A stretch of 64,000 nucleotides of DNA, taken from NCBI RefSeq assembly GCF_023158935.1, contig NZ_CP096120.1, positions 1,364,001 through 1,428,000 of the forward strand. The letters are read 5' to 3'. Below are positions 42,448-52,777 of the stretch, piece after piece. The DNA is from Acinetobacter portensis (GTDB taxonomy: Bacteria; Pseudomonadota; Gammaproteobacteria; Pseudomonadales; Moraxellaceae). A program made the position numbers and the translations under genes. The notes under the pieces were generated by a model. That model had not been told where the DNA came from. It saw only the letters and a list, made by a program, of their open reading frames with translations, and did no database searches. The first letter of the stretch is position 1; each line of letters begins with the position of its first letter.

Positions 42448-43635
42448 TTAAATTAAATCTAAACCACGACTAATGTCGCCAATAATATCATCAATATCTT
42501 CTAAACCAACAGATACACGAATTAAACCTTCACTAATTCCTGCTGCAACTTTTGCTTCAGCAGACATTCTGCCATGAGAAGTTGTTGCTGGATGGGTAAT
42601 TGTAGATTTCGTATCGCCTAGGTTACTCGTGATTGATAAGAAACGTGTGTTATCAATAACTGTCCATGCACCTGCACGCTCACCTTTCACAACAAAAGAC
42701 ACAACACCACCAAAACCTGATTGCTGTTTCTTGGCTAATTCATGACCTGGATGGTTTGGTAAACCTGCGTAATATACTTTTTCTACTTTAGGATGTGCAT
42801 CTAACCACTCTGCAAGCTTTTGTGCACCTGCACAGTGTGCTTTCATACGTAAGCTAAGTGTTTCTAAACCTTTTAAGAAAATCCATGCATTAAATGGACT
42901 TAAGGAATTACCTAGTGTACGAATTACACCTGTAATTTCTTCCATTAATTTAGCGCTACCCACAACAGCACCGCCTAATGCACGACCTTGACCATCAATA
43001 TATTTAGTCGATGAGTAAATCACAAGGTCAGCACCAAATTTAATTGGTCGCTGTAATACAGGCGTACAGAATGTATTGTCTACTGCAAACAACGCACCAT
43101 GTGCATGAGCAATATCTGCAATTGCTTGTAAATCACCCACCTGAGCCAATGGATTTGATGGTGTTTCAATAAATAATAAACGTGTATTTGGACGAATTGC
43201 TTGTTTCCAAGCGTCTAAATCACCTAAGTCTACAAAGGTAACGTCTACGCCAAATTTAATGACATATTTCTCAAATAAAGAAAGAATTGAACCAAATACA
43301 GCGCGTGAACAAATAACATGATCACCCGACTTTAAATAAGCCAAAGTAACTGCATGTACGCCCGCCATACCCGAACTTGTTGCAACAGCAGCATCAGCAC
43401 CATCTAAAACAGCCAAACGCTTTTCAAAAGCCTGAACTGTTGGATTGGTATAACGTGAATATGTATTGCCTTCAATTTCACCCGAGAACTTAGCAGCAGC
43501 ATCTGCTGCGCTTTCGCAAACAAAAGATGACGTTAAGAAAATTGGTTCGCTATGCTCGCCTTCTGCAGTACGATTATGCCCAGTGCGAATTGCTAAAGTT
43601 TCTAATTGATATTGACTGTCGTCTTGTTGGCTCAT
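42448..43635 (-). CDS. metZ: O-succinylhomoserine sulfhydrylase
   Basis: PLP enzyme of the Cys/Met metabolism family that makes homocysteine from O-succinylhomoserine and sulfide. 395 residues. The PLP lysine lies in [12 protein letters not shown], with [12 protein letters not shown] and the GTP-like [10 protein letters not shown] segment typical of the MetZ/MetB family. The GQGRALGG run after the lysine favours MetZ over cystathionine synthase. It heads the minus-strand run into ybaB and recR (19-base gap). Confidence 0.9.
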   Translation of the reverse strand: MSQQDDSQYQLETLAIRTGHNRTAEGEHSEPIFLTSSFVCESAADAAAKFSGEIEGNTYSRYTNPTVQAFEKRLAVLDGADAAVATSSGMAGVHAVTLAYLKSGDHVICSRAVFGSILSLFEKYVIKFGVDVTFVDLGDLDAWKQAIRPNTRLLFIETPSNPLAQVGDLQAIADIAHAHGALFAVDNTFCTPVLQRPIKFGADLVIYSSTKYIDGQGRALGGAVVGSAKLMEEITGVIRTLGNSLSPFNAWIFLKGLETLSLRMKAHCAGAQKLAEWLDAHPKVEKVYYAGLPNHPGHELAKKQQSGFGGVVSFVVKGERAGAWTVIDNTRFLSITSNLGDTKSTITHPATTSHGRMSAEAKVAAGISEGLIRVSVGLEDIDDIIGDISRGLDLI

Positions 43636-43759
43636 TTCAATTACTCAGTCTGTAGACTGCCTTGGTAAACAATTGCCAACATTTTGAGCGTCTAAGGTAT
43701 TTATGGTCAAGGTATAATATTGAAAAATTGTTTAGTCTTCGTTCAAATCGGTAGCGCTT

Positions 43760-44866
43760 GTGACAGATTCTTCTATGAAATCATTAAAACTAATTCTCGA
43801 AAATCAAAGTGGAAAATTAAAGAATCTCTCTATTCGCCTGCTTAATCGAAAATCTTTAGTTCAATCTGAACAAACACCGTATGAAATTATTACGGCTTAT
43901 AAGAATACTCAAATTCGTTATTACGCTTCTGAAAATAGAAAATACCAAGAACCTTTAGTTTTTATTCCACCTTTGGCAGTCAATACTGCTATTTATGACT
44001 TACATCCTTATAGATCTTTAATTCAATACTTCCAAAATCAAGGCTTCGATATTTACTTATTACAATGGGATCGTTTCAATTACAGCCATCATGCATTTAA
44101 TTTTTTATATTTTATTGATGATTTAATTCCAAATTGCATTAAACAGATTCAAACACATGCAAACTCTCAGCAAATTTCGCTACACGGATGGAGTATGGGT
44201 GGTGTATTTGTCACGCTTTATACGGCGCTTTATCAGCCAAAATTTGTTAAAAATTTAATTGTTTTAGGAAGTCCTATAAATTCCCACACATCAGGAAAAA
44301 TTGGAAAACTATTTGAGCTTAGTCATCAATTTATAAATAAAAAACCTAAACTACAAAACCTATTCACAAAAGAAAATATTCCAACTAAGTATATTCATAC
44401 GCCCGGTTTTATTAATTCAATTGGATTTAAACTCATTAACCCAAAATCTTGGCTAGACAGTAAAGTTCAACTTTTTAAAAACTTAGATAGCATTCAATTT
44501 ATGCATGAACATGCAACAATGTCCGAGTTTTTAAATCATATGATTGATTACCCCGGTGGCGTAAATAAAGACATGATTTTAAACTTATGGTTAAAAAATC
44601 CACTCAAAAATGGACATATACAGTTAGAGAATAAGTTCATCGAATTAAAAAATATAGACTGCTCTGTCTTTGTTGGCGCAGGAGACAACGATCAAATTGT
44701 TTCAGCAGAAGCTGCAAAGCCTTTAATTGAATTGACAAATAGTCAAGATGTCACGTTTACTCTTATTCCTGGTGGGCATTTAGGGTTAATGTCTAGTCAA
44801 AAAAGTGCTGAACAATTTTGGCCAATACTGTTCAATTGGCTCGCACTTAGATCTACACAATTATAG
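43760..44866 (+). CDS. PhaC-like alpha/beta hydrolase
   Basis: A 368-residue protein laid out like a poly(3-hydroxyalkanoate) synthase: YLLQWDRF near residue 99-106, LHGWSMGG at 141-148, then a PLGS-like LGSPIN, and a C-terminal DNDQIVS and GGHLGL supplying the Asp and His. PhaC uses a cysteine in G-x-C-x-G-G; here Ser145 stands in its place. Serine suggests a hydrolase or a synthase-like enzyme with altered chemistry. It is followed after 9 bases by a dehydrogenase gene, and no other pha gene is seen nearby. Confidence 0.75.
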   Translation: MTDSSMKSLKLILENQSGKLKNLSIRLLNRKSLVQSEQTPYEIITAYKNTQIRYYASENRKYQEPLVFIPPLAVNTAIYDLHPYRSLIQYFQNQGFDIYLLQWDRFNYSHHAFNFLYFIDDLIPNCIKQIQTHANSQQISLHGWSMGGVFVTLYTALYQPKFVKNLIVLGSPINSHTSGKIGKLFELSHQFINKKPKLQNLFTKENIPTKYIHTPGFINSIGFKLINPKSWLDSKVQLFKNLDSIQFMHEHATMSEFLNHMIDYPGGVNKDMILNLWLKNPLKNGHIQLENKFIELKNIDCSVFVGAGDNDQIVSAEAAKPLIELTNSQDVTFTLIPGGHLGLMSSQKSAEQFWPILFNWLALRSTQL

Positions 44867-44875
44867 GGAAACATC

Positions 44876-45748
44876 ATGATTCAATCAGTTGCATTTATTG
44901 GTTTAGGCGCTATGGGCTACAGAATGGCGGCGCATCTTCCTAAGCATTTCGATACGGTTTATGTTTGGAACAGAAACTTCGAAAAAGCCAAGCAACACTC
45001 AATTGAATATGGCACTCAAGCTGTAGATTTAAAACAAGCGGTTCAAGCCGATATTATTTTTTCATGCCTACCTACAAGTAAAGATGTTGAAAACTTAATT
45101 GCAGGTTTAGAGTTAAAAGCAGGATCAATTTGGGTAGATTGCACAAGTGGCGTACCAGAATCTGCGAAGCAACTTGCAGAACAATTAAAACTTCAACTGG
45201 TTTCATTTTTAGATGCGCCTGTTAGCGGACAAACCATTGGTGCAGAAAATGCCACACTCACTGTTATGATTGGTGGCGATGAAACGGCATTTAATCAAGC
45301 ATTACCGGCAATACAAGCATTTGGTAAACTTATTAAACACGTCGGTGCATCGGGTGCAGGTTTTGCTGTAAAAGCGGTAAATAACATGCTTCTAGCGGTA
45401 AATTTATGGTCTGTAGCAGAAGGCTTTACAACACTTAAAGCACACGGTGTAGATTTAACTGAAGCTTTAGATTGTATTAATGCATCTAGCGGTAAAAGTG
45501 GTGTGACTGAAAATGTACTATCTCAACGCATTTTAAATAGAAGCTTCCCTTTAACCTTTGCCTTACCATTGCTTGCAAAAGACACTGGTATTGCTTTAAA
45601 TTTAGCCCAAGATGTGAAATTACCTACTCCAATTTTGAGCTTAACTCAAAATCTTATACAAACAGCAAACCTAACTGCTGAAGCAGATGCAGACTTTTCT
45701 GCTGCTGTAAAATTGTATGAATCTTGGAGTAAAATTACAATTAGCTAA
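44876..45748 (+). CDS. 3-hydroxyisobutyrate-dehydrogenase-family oxidoreductase
   Basis: A 290-residue NAD(P)-dependent beta-hydroxyacid dehydrogenase. The Rossmann motif [17 protein letters not shown] is at the start, [19 protein letters not shown] is the substrate-binding signature, and [13 protein letters not shown] carries the catalytic lysine. Substrate class is 3-hydroxyacids; the exact acid cannot be told. Nine bases separate it from the PhaC-like gene, so they are probably an operon. Confidence 0.88.
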   Translation: MIQSVAFIGLGAMGYRMAAHLPKHFDTVYVWNRNFEKAKQHSIEYGTQAVDLKQAVQADIIFSCLPTSKDVENLIAGLELKAGSIWVDCTSGVPESAKQLAEQLKLQLVSFLDAPVSGQTIGAENATLTVMIGGDETAFNQALPAIQAFGKLIKHVGASGAGFAVKAVNNMLLAVNLWSVAEGFTTLKAHGVDLTEALDCINASSGKSGVTENVLSQRILNRSFPLTFALPLLAKDTGIALNLAQDVKLPTPILSLTQNLIQTANLTAEADADFSAAVKLYESWSKITIS

Positions 45749-45826
45749 AGTCCTGCCATTGATTAATACACATCATACGTATTATTTTGATGTGTATTAA
45801 CTTAAGCAATAACCAAGGATACTCTT

Positions 45827-46096
45827 ATGAAAAAGTTAACTATTGCTATAATTGCAAGTCTTACAACTTTAATTGGAGTAAATACTGCTTTTGCTTCTGA
45901 ACAAGAATGTAAAAAACTGAAAAGTGATTCTGATGTGATTTATGCATCTAAAGGTTTCTGCTTTAAAGATCCTGAAGCTAAAACACGCTTTAATAATAAT
46001 GCCGATTGTTATACAGATAAGCCAAAATTTTCTGATGTAGAACAAAGAAAGCTTGACGCCATCAAGGATCGTCAGAAAGAATTGAATTGTAAATAA
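45827..46096 (+). CDS. Small exported YARHG-like protein
   Basis: An 89-residue protein with a signal peptide cleaved near AFA-SEQE. The mature 65 residues contain SDVIYASKGFCFKDPEAKTRF, matching the YARHG pattern (Y-A-x-x-G-x-C-F-x-x). Four cysteines probably form two disulfides. Function unknown, exported. Confidence 0.7.
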   Translation: MKKLTIAIIASLTTLIGVNTAFASEQECKKLKSDSDVIYASKGFCFKDPEAKTRFNNNADCYTDKPKFSDVEQRKLDAIKDRQKELNCK

Positions 46097-46128
46097 TTAC
46101 ATTCGCCATATTCAATCAAGGAGTCCAC

Positions 46129-46542
46129 ATGGCTTACGATGACCAAAATATTTTTGCAAGAATTCTTCGCGGTGAATTACCTGCCATTAAAGTTTATGAA
46201 GATGAACAGGTTCTTGCATTTATGGACATTATGCCTCAAGCAGATGGTCATACATTGGTTATTCCTAAATCACCAGCAGTAACCTTGTTAGATTTAGCCC
46301 CAGAAGCAGCAGCCTATACTATTCAAGTTGTACAAAAAATTGCGAAAGCAATTGAAAAAGGCTTAGATGCAAAAGGCATTGTACTAATGCAACTTTCAGG
46401 TGCTTCAGCAGGTCAAACTGTTCCTCATGTTCATTTTCATTTAATTCCAAGCTCTGTTCATGAACTTGGAAAACATGCACTCGAAATGGGCGATCAAGAA
46501 AAAATTAAAGCGTTTGCTGAAAAAATTAAAGCTGCACTTTAA
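46129..46542 (+). CDS. HIT-family nucleotide hydrolase
   Basis: A 137-residue protein with the histidine-triad motif HVHFHLIP near residue 104-111, preceded by IFARILRGELPAIKVYEDE, the HinT-like opening. HIT enzymes split nucleotide phosphoramidates or dinucleoside polyphosphates. Ends at a strong terminator. It may be cotranscribed with the YARHG-like gene 32 bases upstream. Confidence 0.9.
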   Translation: MAYDDQNIFARILRGELPAIKVYEDEQVLAFMDIMPQADGHTLVIPKSPAVTLLDLAPEAAAYTIQVVQKIAKAIEKGLDAKGIVLMQLSGASAGQTVPHVHFHLIPSSVHELGKHALEMGDQEKIKAFAEKIKAAL

Positions 46543-46555
46543 GCATTCATAAATT

Positions 46556-46585
46556 AAAAAAAGAGCTTTTAGAGCTCTTTTTTTA
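46556..46585 (+). terminator. Terminator after the HIT gene
   Basis: AAAGAGCT-TTT-AGAGCTCTT-type hairpin followed by seven T's, 14 bases past the HIT stop. Confidence 0.85.
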
Positions 46586-46803
46586 CATCTAAATATTTAA
46601 TTTTAATAGATTATTCAACCAATTAAAAAATTAAAAACCCAAATATCAAATTATCCATTTTTAATATTTTTGCAATAAATCCTTAATCTTACTGACTTAT
46701 TTGTCATCAATACTGAGCACCAAGGAAGGCAGTAGATACATAAAGCTACGCCTACTCACGAATTTCAAAATCGCTTAACAAAAAGATAGTATTGGAGTTA
46801 CAA

Positions 46804-47898
46804 ATGAAAAAGACACTTTGCGCATTAGCAGTTGGGGCAACAATTTTAACACCAGTAATGGCAGCAGCTGCAGACGTACAAGTTTATGGTCGTGCTCATG
46901 TTTCTTTAGATTACCTAGATGATGGTAAAGATTATAACGAAGCAAACCTATCATCAAACTCTTCACGCTTAGGCTTTAAAGTTAATCAAAAAGTAAATGA
47001 TGACTTAAATGTTTTCGCACAAATTGAACAAGAAATTAATTTTTCAAGCGGTGGTAACGATTCTAAAGGCGTTGATTTTGCCACTCGTGATACCTTTGTT
47101 GGTTTAAAAAGTGATAGCTATGGTCAAGTACGTGTAGGTCGTTTTGACAGTCCATTTAAAGTTGCTCGTGGTCCAGTAAACTTCTTTGGCGATCAATTAG
47201 GTGATATTCGAAATGTAACCCGTGCCGGTGATATGCGTTTTGATGAACGTAATGCCAACACAATTGAATATAAATCACCAAAGTTTGGTGGTGGATTTAA
47301 CGTAATTGCGGCTATGTCACTTCATGATGGTGTGTATGATACAAAACAAGATCCAGGTGAGACAAATGCCGATGGTACATTTGATGGTACAGGTAAAAAC
47401 AAAAATAAAACCTATGATCTTGCTGTAACTTATAAAAATGGTCCTATCGACATTGCTACAGCATACGAAAAATATCAATCTAATGCTGATAGTAAAGGTG
47501 AACGTGATGCTTTCCGCGTTGCGGCTGCATACAACATTACAAGTGATTTAAAACTTGGTGGCTTATATCAACTTTCTAAACATGACAATGATGTAAAAAA
47601 CCCTGACGTACAAGTATATGGCGTAGCTGGTGAATATAAACTTTCATCAAAAACTGCTTTACGTGGTCAATACTTACTACGTGATGTAGATACTAGCGAT
47701 GCGAATGCAAGTCTTATTGCTGTAGGCGTAGAACACAAACTTGATTCTGCTGTACGTGTATATGCAAACCTTGCAACAGTACTGAATGACAAAGGTTCTA
47801 AGTTGACTCCTTGGCAGCAAGGTCGTAGCACTGATATTTCAGGCGTATCAGGCGAAGACTCTACTGGGTTATCTTTAGGTTTCCGTTACGACTTCTAA
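46804..47898 (+). CDS. General outer-membrane porin (gram-negative porin family)
   Basis: About 364 residues from ATG 46804 (GGAG seven bases upstream). Signal peptide ends MAAAA-DVQVYG. The mature barrel begins DVQVYGRAHVSLDYLDD, has the GLKSDSYGQVRVGRFDSPF segment of the porin signature, and ends in SLGFRYDF with the terminal aromatic residue needed for assembly. This is a trimeric diffusion-porin type. Monocistronic, with its own terminator. Confidence 0.9.
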   Translation: MKKTLCALAVGATILTPVMAAAADVQVYGRAHVSLDYLDDGKDYNEANLSSNSSRLGFKVNQKVNDDLNVFAQIEQEINFSSGGNDSKGVDFATRDTFVGLKSDSYGQVRVGRFDSPFKVARGPVNFFGDQLGDIRNVTRAGDMRFDERNANTIEYKSPKFGGGFNVIAAMSLHDGVYDTKQDPGETNADGTFDGTGKNKNKTYDLAVTYKNGPIDIATAYEKYQSNADSKGERDAFRVAAAYNITSDLKLGGLYQLSKHDNDVKNPDVQVYGVAGEYKLSSKTALRGQYLLRDVDTSDANASLIAVGVEHKLDSAVRVYANLATVLNDKGSKLTPWQQGRSTDISGVSGEDSTGLSLGFRYDF

Positions 47899-47915
47899 GT
47901 CAAAACCAAACCCAT

Positions 47916-47946
47916 AAAAAAAACACGCAATTGCGTGTTTTTTTTA
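47916..47946. terminator. Bidirectional terminator after the porin gene
   Basis: A8-CACGCAATTGCGTG-T8 hairpin between the convergent porin and YidB-like genes. Confidence 0.9.
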
Positions 47947-47959
47947 TTTTGAATATAAA

Positions 47960-48553
47960 TTATTTTTTCAGAAAACCTGAAACTAGATTCATTACGTTAG
48001 CAATATCTGAGTTTGCTTCTGTACTACTGGTTTGTTCACCTTGCGGTGTAAGCGAATCAATAATTTGCGGTAAAACTGTAGAAATCGCACTCAGTACATC
48101 TTGCTTAGGCGCTTGTGCTTGCTGTGCAACTTGCTCAATTTCAGCATCTGAGAATAAGCTTTGAATTTGTTGCGGATCTACAGCTGCATTATCACCCTCA
48201 CCTGTAGAAACCCAATCTTCAACCTGACTTGTTAAGCCCTGTCCTTTTAAGCTATCCAAAGCACCCTGCAAACCACCTTGTTTTTGAACCCAAGCTAAAA
48301 CTAATGGAAGTACAGCAATGAGTAACTGAGAACCACCACCAGCATTAGAACCTTGAGATTGACCACCAAACTGACCTAAAACAGAACCAAGTATTCCACC
48401 TAAACCACCTGCATTAGATTGCTGAGATTGACCACCTAATTGACCAAGCACTGAACCTAGAATACCACCAAAACCACTATCCTGATTTTGCTGTTGACCA
48501 CCGCCAAGTGCTTGTTTAGCTAAAATTTCTACAATGTTATTTAAGTTTGTCAT
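47960..48553 (-). CDS. YidB-family (DUF937) protein
   Basis: A 197-residue protein. The N-terminal part carries two 23-residue repeats (GxGGILGSVLGQxGGQSQxSNAG), residues 27-72; the C-terminal ~120 residues hold the YidB/DUF937 core with LPLVLAWVQKQGGLQGALDSL, DWVSTGEG and VLPQIIDSLTPQG. Function of the family is unknown. The terminal helix ends FLKK. Convergent with the porin. Confidence 0.8.
   Translation of the reverse strand: MTNLNNIVEILAKQALGGGQQQNQDSGFGGILGSVLGQLGGQSQQSNAGGLGGILGSVLGQFGGQSQGSNAGGGSQLLIAVLPLVLAWVQKQGGLQGALDSLKGQGLTSQVEDWVSTGEGDNAAVDPQQIQSLFSDAEIEQVAQQAQAPKQDVLSAISTVLPQIIDSLTPQGEQTSSTEANSDIANVMNLVSGFLKK
48338..48475 (-). repeat. Two 69-bp tandem repeats inside the YidB-like gene
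   Basis: Residues 27-49 and 50-72 of the YidB-like protein are near-identical 23-residue units rich in Gly and Gln. In-frame 69-bp units can change number without shifting the frame. Confidence 0.75.
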
Positions 48554-48654
48554 TTTTAGTTATTCCATAATATGTGCATATCTAGGATACCTCGAAAATA
48601 GAAAAATCACCTACCTTCTTCGCTAAAATTTACAAACTCTTTAATATAAACAAC

Positions 48655-49125
48655 TTACCAACGAAATTTATCCCAATTTTCAGGGTTTGCCCAAAATTTA
48701 GAGTTAAACCAATCGGGTACATGCTTATACGTTAAAATATTAAATTGCCATAAAGCAAAATCTTGATCATGTGTATTTTGATCTATCAGTTGCGTTAAAC
48801 CTAAAGCCCTTAAAAGTGATTCATCCTGTAATTTACTCACCACCACCAATCTTTTCGCCATTAAATCTCGAAGTTTCACAATTAACTGAGATTTTTGCTG
48901 TACATCCAAATTTGAAGCTTCATCTGTATTAAATAATACAAATGCCAAATCATAACGCTGTGTAAATGGCAGATTTAAAAAGTCAGATACGCTAAAATAA
49001 GACCATTGAATTGATTGATTAAGATTGTATTGCTCTAGATTTTGACCAATACAAATTGCAGTATGAACTGGCTGTTCTTTAGATAAATCGTCTAGCATTG
49101 AAGTGATGACGTTAAGTTCAGCCAT
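48655..49125 (-). CDS. DUF6231-like protein of unknown function
   Basis: A 156-residue cytosolic protein. The layout (an N-terminal TSMLDDLSKEQ, a central YDLAFVLFNTDE strand, then LRDLMAKRLVVVSK and a C-terminal NPENWDKFRW) looks like a truncated Rossmann-type fold and fits DUF6231 as I remember it. Divergent from the DUF2797 gene. No catalytic motif seen. Confidence 0.6.
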   Translation of the reverse strand: MAELNVITSMLDDLSKEQPVHTAICIGQNLEQYNLNQSIQWSYFSVSDFLNLPFTQRYDLAFVLFNTDEASNLDVQQKSQLIVKLRDLMAKRLVVVSKLQDESLLRALGLTQLIDQNTHDQDFALWQFNILTYKHVPDWFNSKFWANPENWDKFRW

Positions 49126-49157
49126 AACTGCTTCCTGTTATTAAAGTGAGTATCTTC

Positions 49158-50030
49158 ATGGAATTACAAGGCATTTGCCACAAAATGCACGCTGGCCTCA
49201 AGGATGTTAGTTTAACTGATCATCAGACTCACAAGGCAAATGTTGAATATAAATTTATTTTAGATCGCACAGAATTTGATCTTCCATTTAGTTTGGGTCA
49301 AGAAGTTGAAATTGAAGCAACAGGAAATATTTACTGTATTTCTTGCGGAACAAAAACATCTAAGTCATTTTCACAAGGTCATTGCTTTAAATGCTTTAAA
49401 ACCAAGGCTTCTTGCGATATGTGCATTATGAAACCTGAAACGTGTCACTATCATCTTGGAACTTGTCGTGAAGAAAGCTTTGCACAAGAAGTTTGTTTTC
49501 AGCCACATATTGTTTATTTAGCAAATTCAAGCGCACTCAAAATTGGTATTACACGCTTAGGACAAATGCCAACACGCTGGTTAGATCAAGGCGCTACGCA
49601 AGCCTTACCTATTATGAAAGTTGGTTCACGTCGCCTTTCAGGTCAGCTAGAAGTCATGTTTGGTACACAGGTCGCTGACAAAACAGATTGGCGCAAACTT
49701 CTTAAAGGTGAAGCAGAACCTTTAGACCTTATTCAAGTACGAGATGAACTTTTAATTGAGTTTGAACCGCAAATTGAAACGATTCGTGATGAGTTCAGCA
49801 TGAGTTTAGACTTCAACGAAAATGTTGAAATTCTAGAAGATGAACTTCCTCGTGAATTTATTTACCCTGTAGATTGTTATCCTGAAAAAATTAAATCGCA
49901 TAATTTAGATAAAACCCCAATTATTCGAGGCAAGCTTCAAGGCATTAAAGGTCAATATTTAATTTTAGATACTGGTGTTATTAATATTCGTAAATACACA
50001 GGTTATGAATTAAAAGTTCGCTCTGAATAA
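49158..50030 (+). CDS. DUF2797-family zinc-ribbon protein
   Basis: About 290 residues from ATG 49158 (MELQGICHKMHAG); a GTG at 49146 is also open. Two zinc-binding clusters, CISCGTKTSK-type and CFKCFKTKASCDMC, fall at residues ~76-115, followed by the DUF2797 core with LKIGITRLGQMPTRWLDQGA. The middle KIGITR/RWLDQGA segment resembles a GIY-YIG-like layout known in DUF2797, but the family has no firm function. Confidence 0.8.
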   Translation: MELQGICHKMHAGLKDVSLTDHQTHKANVEYKFILDRTEFDLPFSLGQEVEIEATGNIYCISCGTKTSKSFSQGHCFKCFKTKASCDMCIMKPETCHYHLGTCREESFAQEVCFQPHIVYLANSSALKIGITRLGQMPTRWLDQGATQALPIMKVGSRRLSGQLEVMFGTQVADKTDWRKLLKGEAEPLDLIQVRDELLIEFEPQIETIRDEFSMSLDFNENVEILEDELPREFIYPVDCYPEKIKSHNLDKTPIIRGKLQGIKGQYLILDTGVINIRKYTGYELKVRSE

Positions 50031-50049
50031 AGCCAAATTCAATACAATT

Positions 50050-50084
50050 AAACCGATACATCACTGTAGATGTGTCGGTTTTTA
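50050..50084 (+). terminator. Terminator after the DUF2797 gene
   Basis: AAACCGATACAT and ATGTGTCGGTTT arms with one G-T pair, followed by a T-run, 20 bases past the stop. Confidence 0.8.
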
Positions 50085-50516
50085 TCTTTCTAAAGCTTAG
50101 ACTTCACTACAAACATAAAACTTATGTATTTTGAATAAATTTTAGTTACACAAACATCACATTTAGCATTTTGATTTCAACTTAAATAAATACAATAAAA
50201 ATAATACTTTATAAATTTATATATTGAATGTTTTATTCAATTTAAAAAATAACTTAGAAAAAATTTATCTCCACATTTACAGCATTATTATCAAAAAATC
50301 ACATTAAAAATAAAGCTCGAATATACAAGCCCACAATACAACGGACAAGAATCTACACGAAAAACCCATTAAAGCTACACATATTTGAAATATCGAATCA
50401 TGTATTAAATATTACATCTGCTCTAAAGCCGATAGTTTCAAAACTAATTCCAAAGCAACAGGATGTTGCCTAGAAAGCATCAATCAAATGTCTTCTCTAT
50501 TTAAAAGGTTCTTTTA
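50085..50516. other. AT-rich region upstream of the OprD-family pseudogene
   Basis: About 430 bases without an open frame that I can support. It presumably holds the pseudogene's promoter; AAAAGG precedes its ATG. No repeat or RNA fold seen. Confidence 0.5.
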
Positions 50517-51772
50517 ATGCAAAAATCAACCAAAATTCTTTTTGCAACACTCATTCCCACCCTGCTCATTTCAAATACTTATGCTAGCGAACAAAGTGAT
50601 GCAAAAGGTTTTGTAGAAGATGCAACAGGCTCAGTTTTATTTCGTACAGGATTAAACACCCGCGACAAGAAAAATGGCAAAACAGATCAGAATTCCTCAG
50701 GTCAAAGTGCAATCTTTAAATTAGATTCGGGCTTCACTCAAGGAACTATAGGTTTTGGTGTGGGTATTCTTGCCGATGGAGGTTTTAAAATTGGTGACAA
50801 TGCACATGCAGGAACAGATATGATTCCTGCGGAAAACGATGGTGCAACAGACCAATTTGGTAATGTTACCCCTCGTGACCATTGGATTCGAGGTGGTGGA
50901 TATGTAAAAGCGCGTATATCTAACACAACGCTTACCTATGGAACGCAAACCGTCAACTAACCTGTATTTGCCAGCAACTTAGGACGCATTGCACCTGAGT
51001 ATTATGAAGGCGTTTCTATTACAAGCCACGAAATAGAAAACCTCGAATTAACAGTAGGTAAATACACAAAGAATGTTCGCGCAAGTCAGGTCAACTCCGA
51101 TGCAAACAAGTTGGATAAAGCCATAACTTGGGGTGCAAAATACAAAGTTAATGATCAACTAAATGCATCTTATTATGGCTTAGATATTAAAGATCGACTA
51201 AAACGACATTATGTAAATACAAACTTTACACAGCCTTTAAATGAAAATAGCTCTTTAGTTTACGATTTCAATGCTTATCACACAAAATGGGACCCTGAAG
51301 GTAATACATACTCAGAAACAACCAACGATAAAAATAATCGTTCGAACTCTATTTGGGCATTTTCTACAACCTACAACACAGGTCCACACTCTGTAATGTT
51401 GGCTTATCAACAAAATACAGGAAATACGGGTTACGACTACAACAACAATGCCGATGGTGGCGGAAGCATTGTATTACCTAACTCATATTTATCTGACTTT
51501 GCGGGTGCTGGTGAAAAATCTGTCAATCTTCAATATAGCTTCGACTTTGGTGCTTTAGATATTCCAGGGCTAACTTGGACAACTGCCTATGCATACGGCT
51601 GGGATATTGATGTTGCCAATGCAGATCGCACGCAACTCATTACAGACAACGCCAAAGAAAGTGAATTTTTCAACCAAATTAAATACACCGTACAGTCTGG
51701 TTTTGCAAAAGATGTAAGCTTTAGAGCACGAAACTACATTTACCGTGCAGATGCAGCATATCGTGACAACTA

Positions 51773-52649
51773 TAGCTAAATACTAAATAAATCATTACAG
51801 TAATCTTTAAATAATTTATCAATATCTTTAACTCTAAACTTATTTCGAATCGCCTTGACTCGCGACCACATATTTTCTATTGGATTTAAATCTGGACTAT
51901 ATCTAGGAAGCCACACAATGTAATGGCCCGCACAACGTACCAACTCCTGAAGTCTTTTCCCTTTGTGAAAGGTCGCATTGTCCATAATCAAAACACTGCT
52001 TTCTTTCAACTTAGGTAATAAATCCTGTTCAATCCAACATTCAAATACTTCTGTGTTCACTGAACAATTAAACACACCAACTGTCAGCAATCTATTTTCA
52101 ATGATTGCACCGATCACATTACTGCAATTCTTCAACTGCCAGTTAAATTTACCTTCAGCACGTGTTCCTTGAAGGCTATAACTATGAGTTCTGGTACTTT
52201 CACTTTGAAAACCACTTTCATCTATGTAAATCAGAGGCAATTTCCCTTCTAAACACTCTATGAGATTTTGAAATTGCTGACGTTGATTTTGATCTGCTTT
52301 AGGATGCTTTAACGTCTTTTTTTACGCGATATTCCTGCGGCATGTAACGCATTAAATACCGCATGAGTGCTTACTCCTAAACGTTCAGCTCGCTCATACT
52401 GATAATCATCAGGATATTGTTCAACATCCTTCAATATTTGCTCTCTGCTAATTTTAGCTGGACGGCCAGGAATAGGTTTGTTTGTAGTGGACTTTTTCCA
52501 GTTCTGAATTGTCTGTATACAGATGTTAAAATGCTGTGCTGCTTTTCGCACAGACATTTCATCTCGAATCATAATTTCTATGACTTTGTCTTTAAAATCT
52601 TTTGAATATCCCATATCTCTATTGTTCTATAGTTTTTAGGATTTGGCTA
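51773..52649 (-). mobile_element. IS630-family insertion sequence, copy 2
   Basis: 877 bases, the same element as at 35677-36553 in opposite orientation, flanked by TA at 51771-51772 and 52650-52651. It sits about 20 codons before the end of the OprD-family gene. Confidence 0.94.
51776..52614 (-). CDS. IS630-family transposase, copy 2
   Basis: Same two-frame transposase as copy 1: the HTH frame at 52309-52614 and the catalytic frame ending at 51776, joined by a -1 slip at the A7 tract (52317-52323). One residue difference from copy 1 was noted (Leu for Phe in KGKRxQELV). Both frames are intact. Confidence 0.9.
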
Positions 52650-52725
52650 TACATGCCTAATATTGATGAATGGCGTGTCTTCTTAGATATTCCAATCAAA
52701 CTTTTCTAATTTTTTATTCTTACAT

Positions 52726-52757
52726 AAAAAAACTCGGATACTAGATCCGAGTTTTTT
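52726..52757 (-). terminator. ppiD terminator
   Basis: AAAAACTCGGAT and ATCCGAGTTTTT arms with a T-run on the minus strand, 20 bases past the ppiD stop. Confidence 0.85.
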
Positions 52758-52777
52758 ATTACATCAAGATTTATTTA

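Larger units (their letters stand above)
50517..52709 (+). pseudogene. OprD-family outer-membrane porin, nonsense codon plus IS630 insertion
   Basis: A signal peptide (cleavage near TYA-SEQ) and FVEDATGSVLFRTGLNTRD open an OprD-type barrel. A TAA at 50958-50960 interrupts the frame inside TVN*PVFASN, and the same frame then runs open to 51772. There the IS630 copy 2 splits the last strands. Past the element (52652 on) the frame resumes as DNYMPNIDEWRVFLDIPIKLF and stops at 52709, so without both lesions the protein would be about 437 residues. OprD porins admit specific small solutes; which one here is unknown. Confidence 0.9.
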
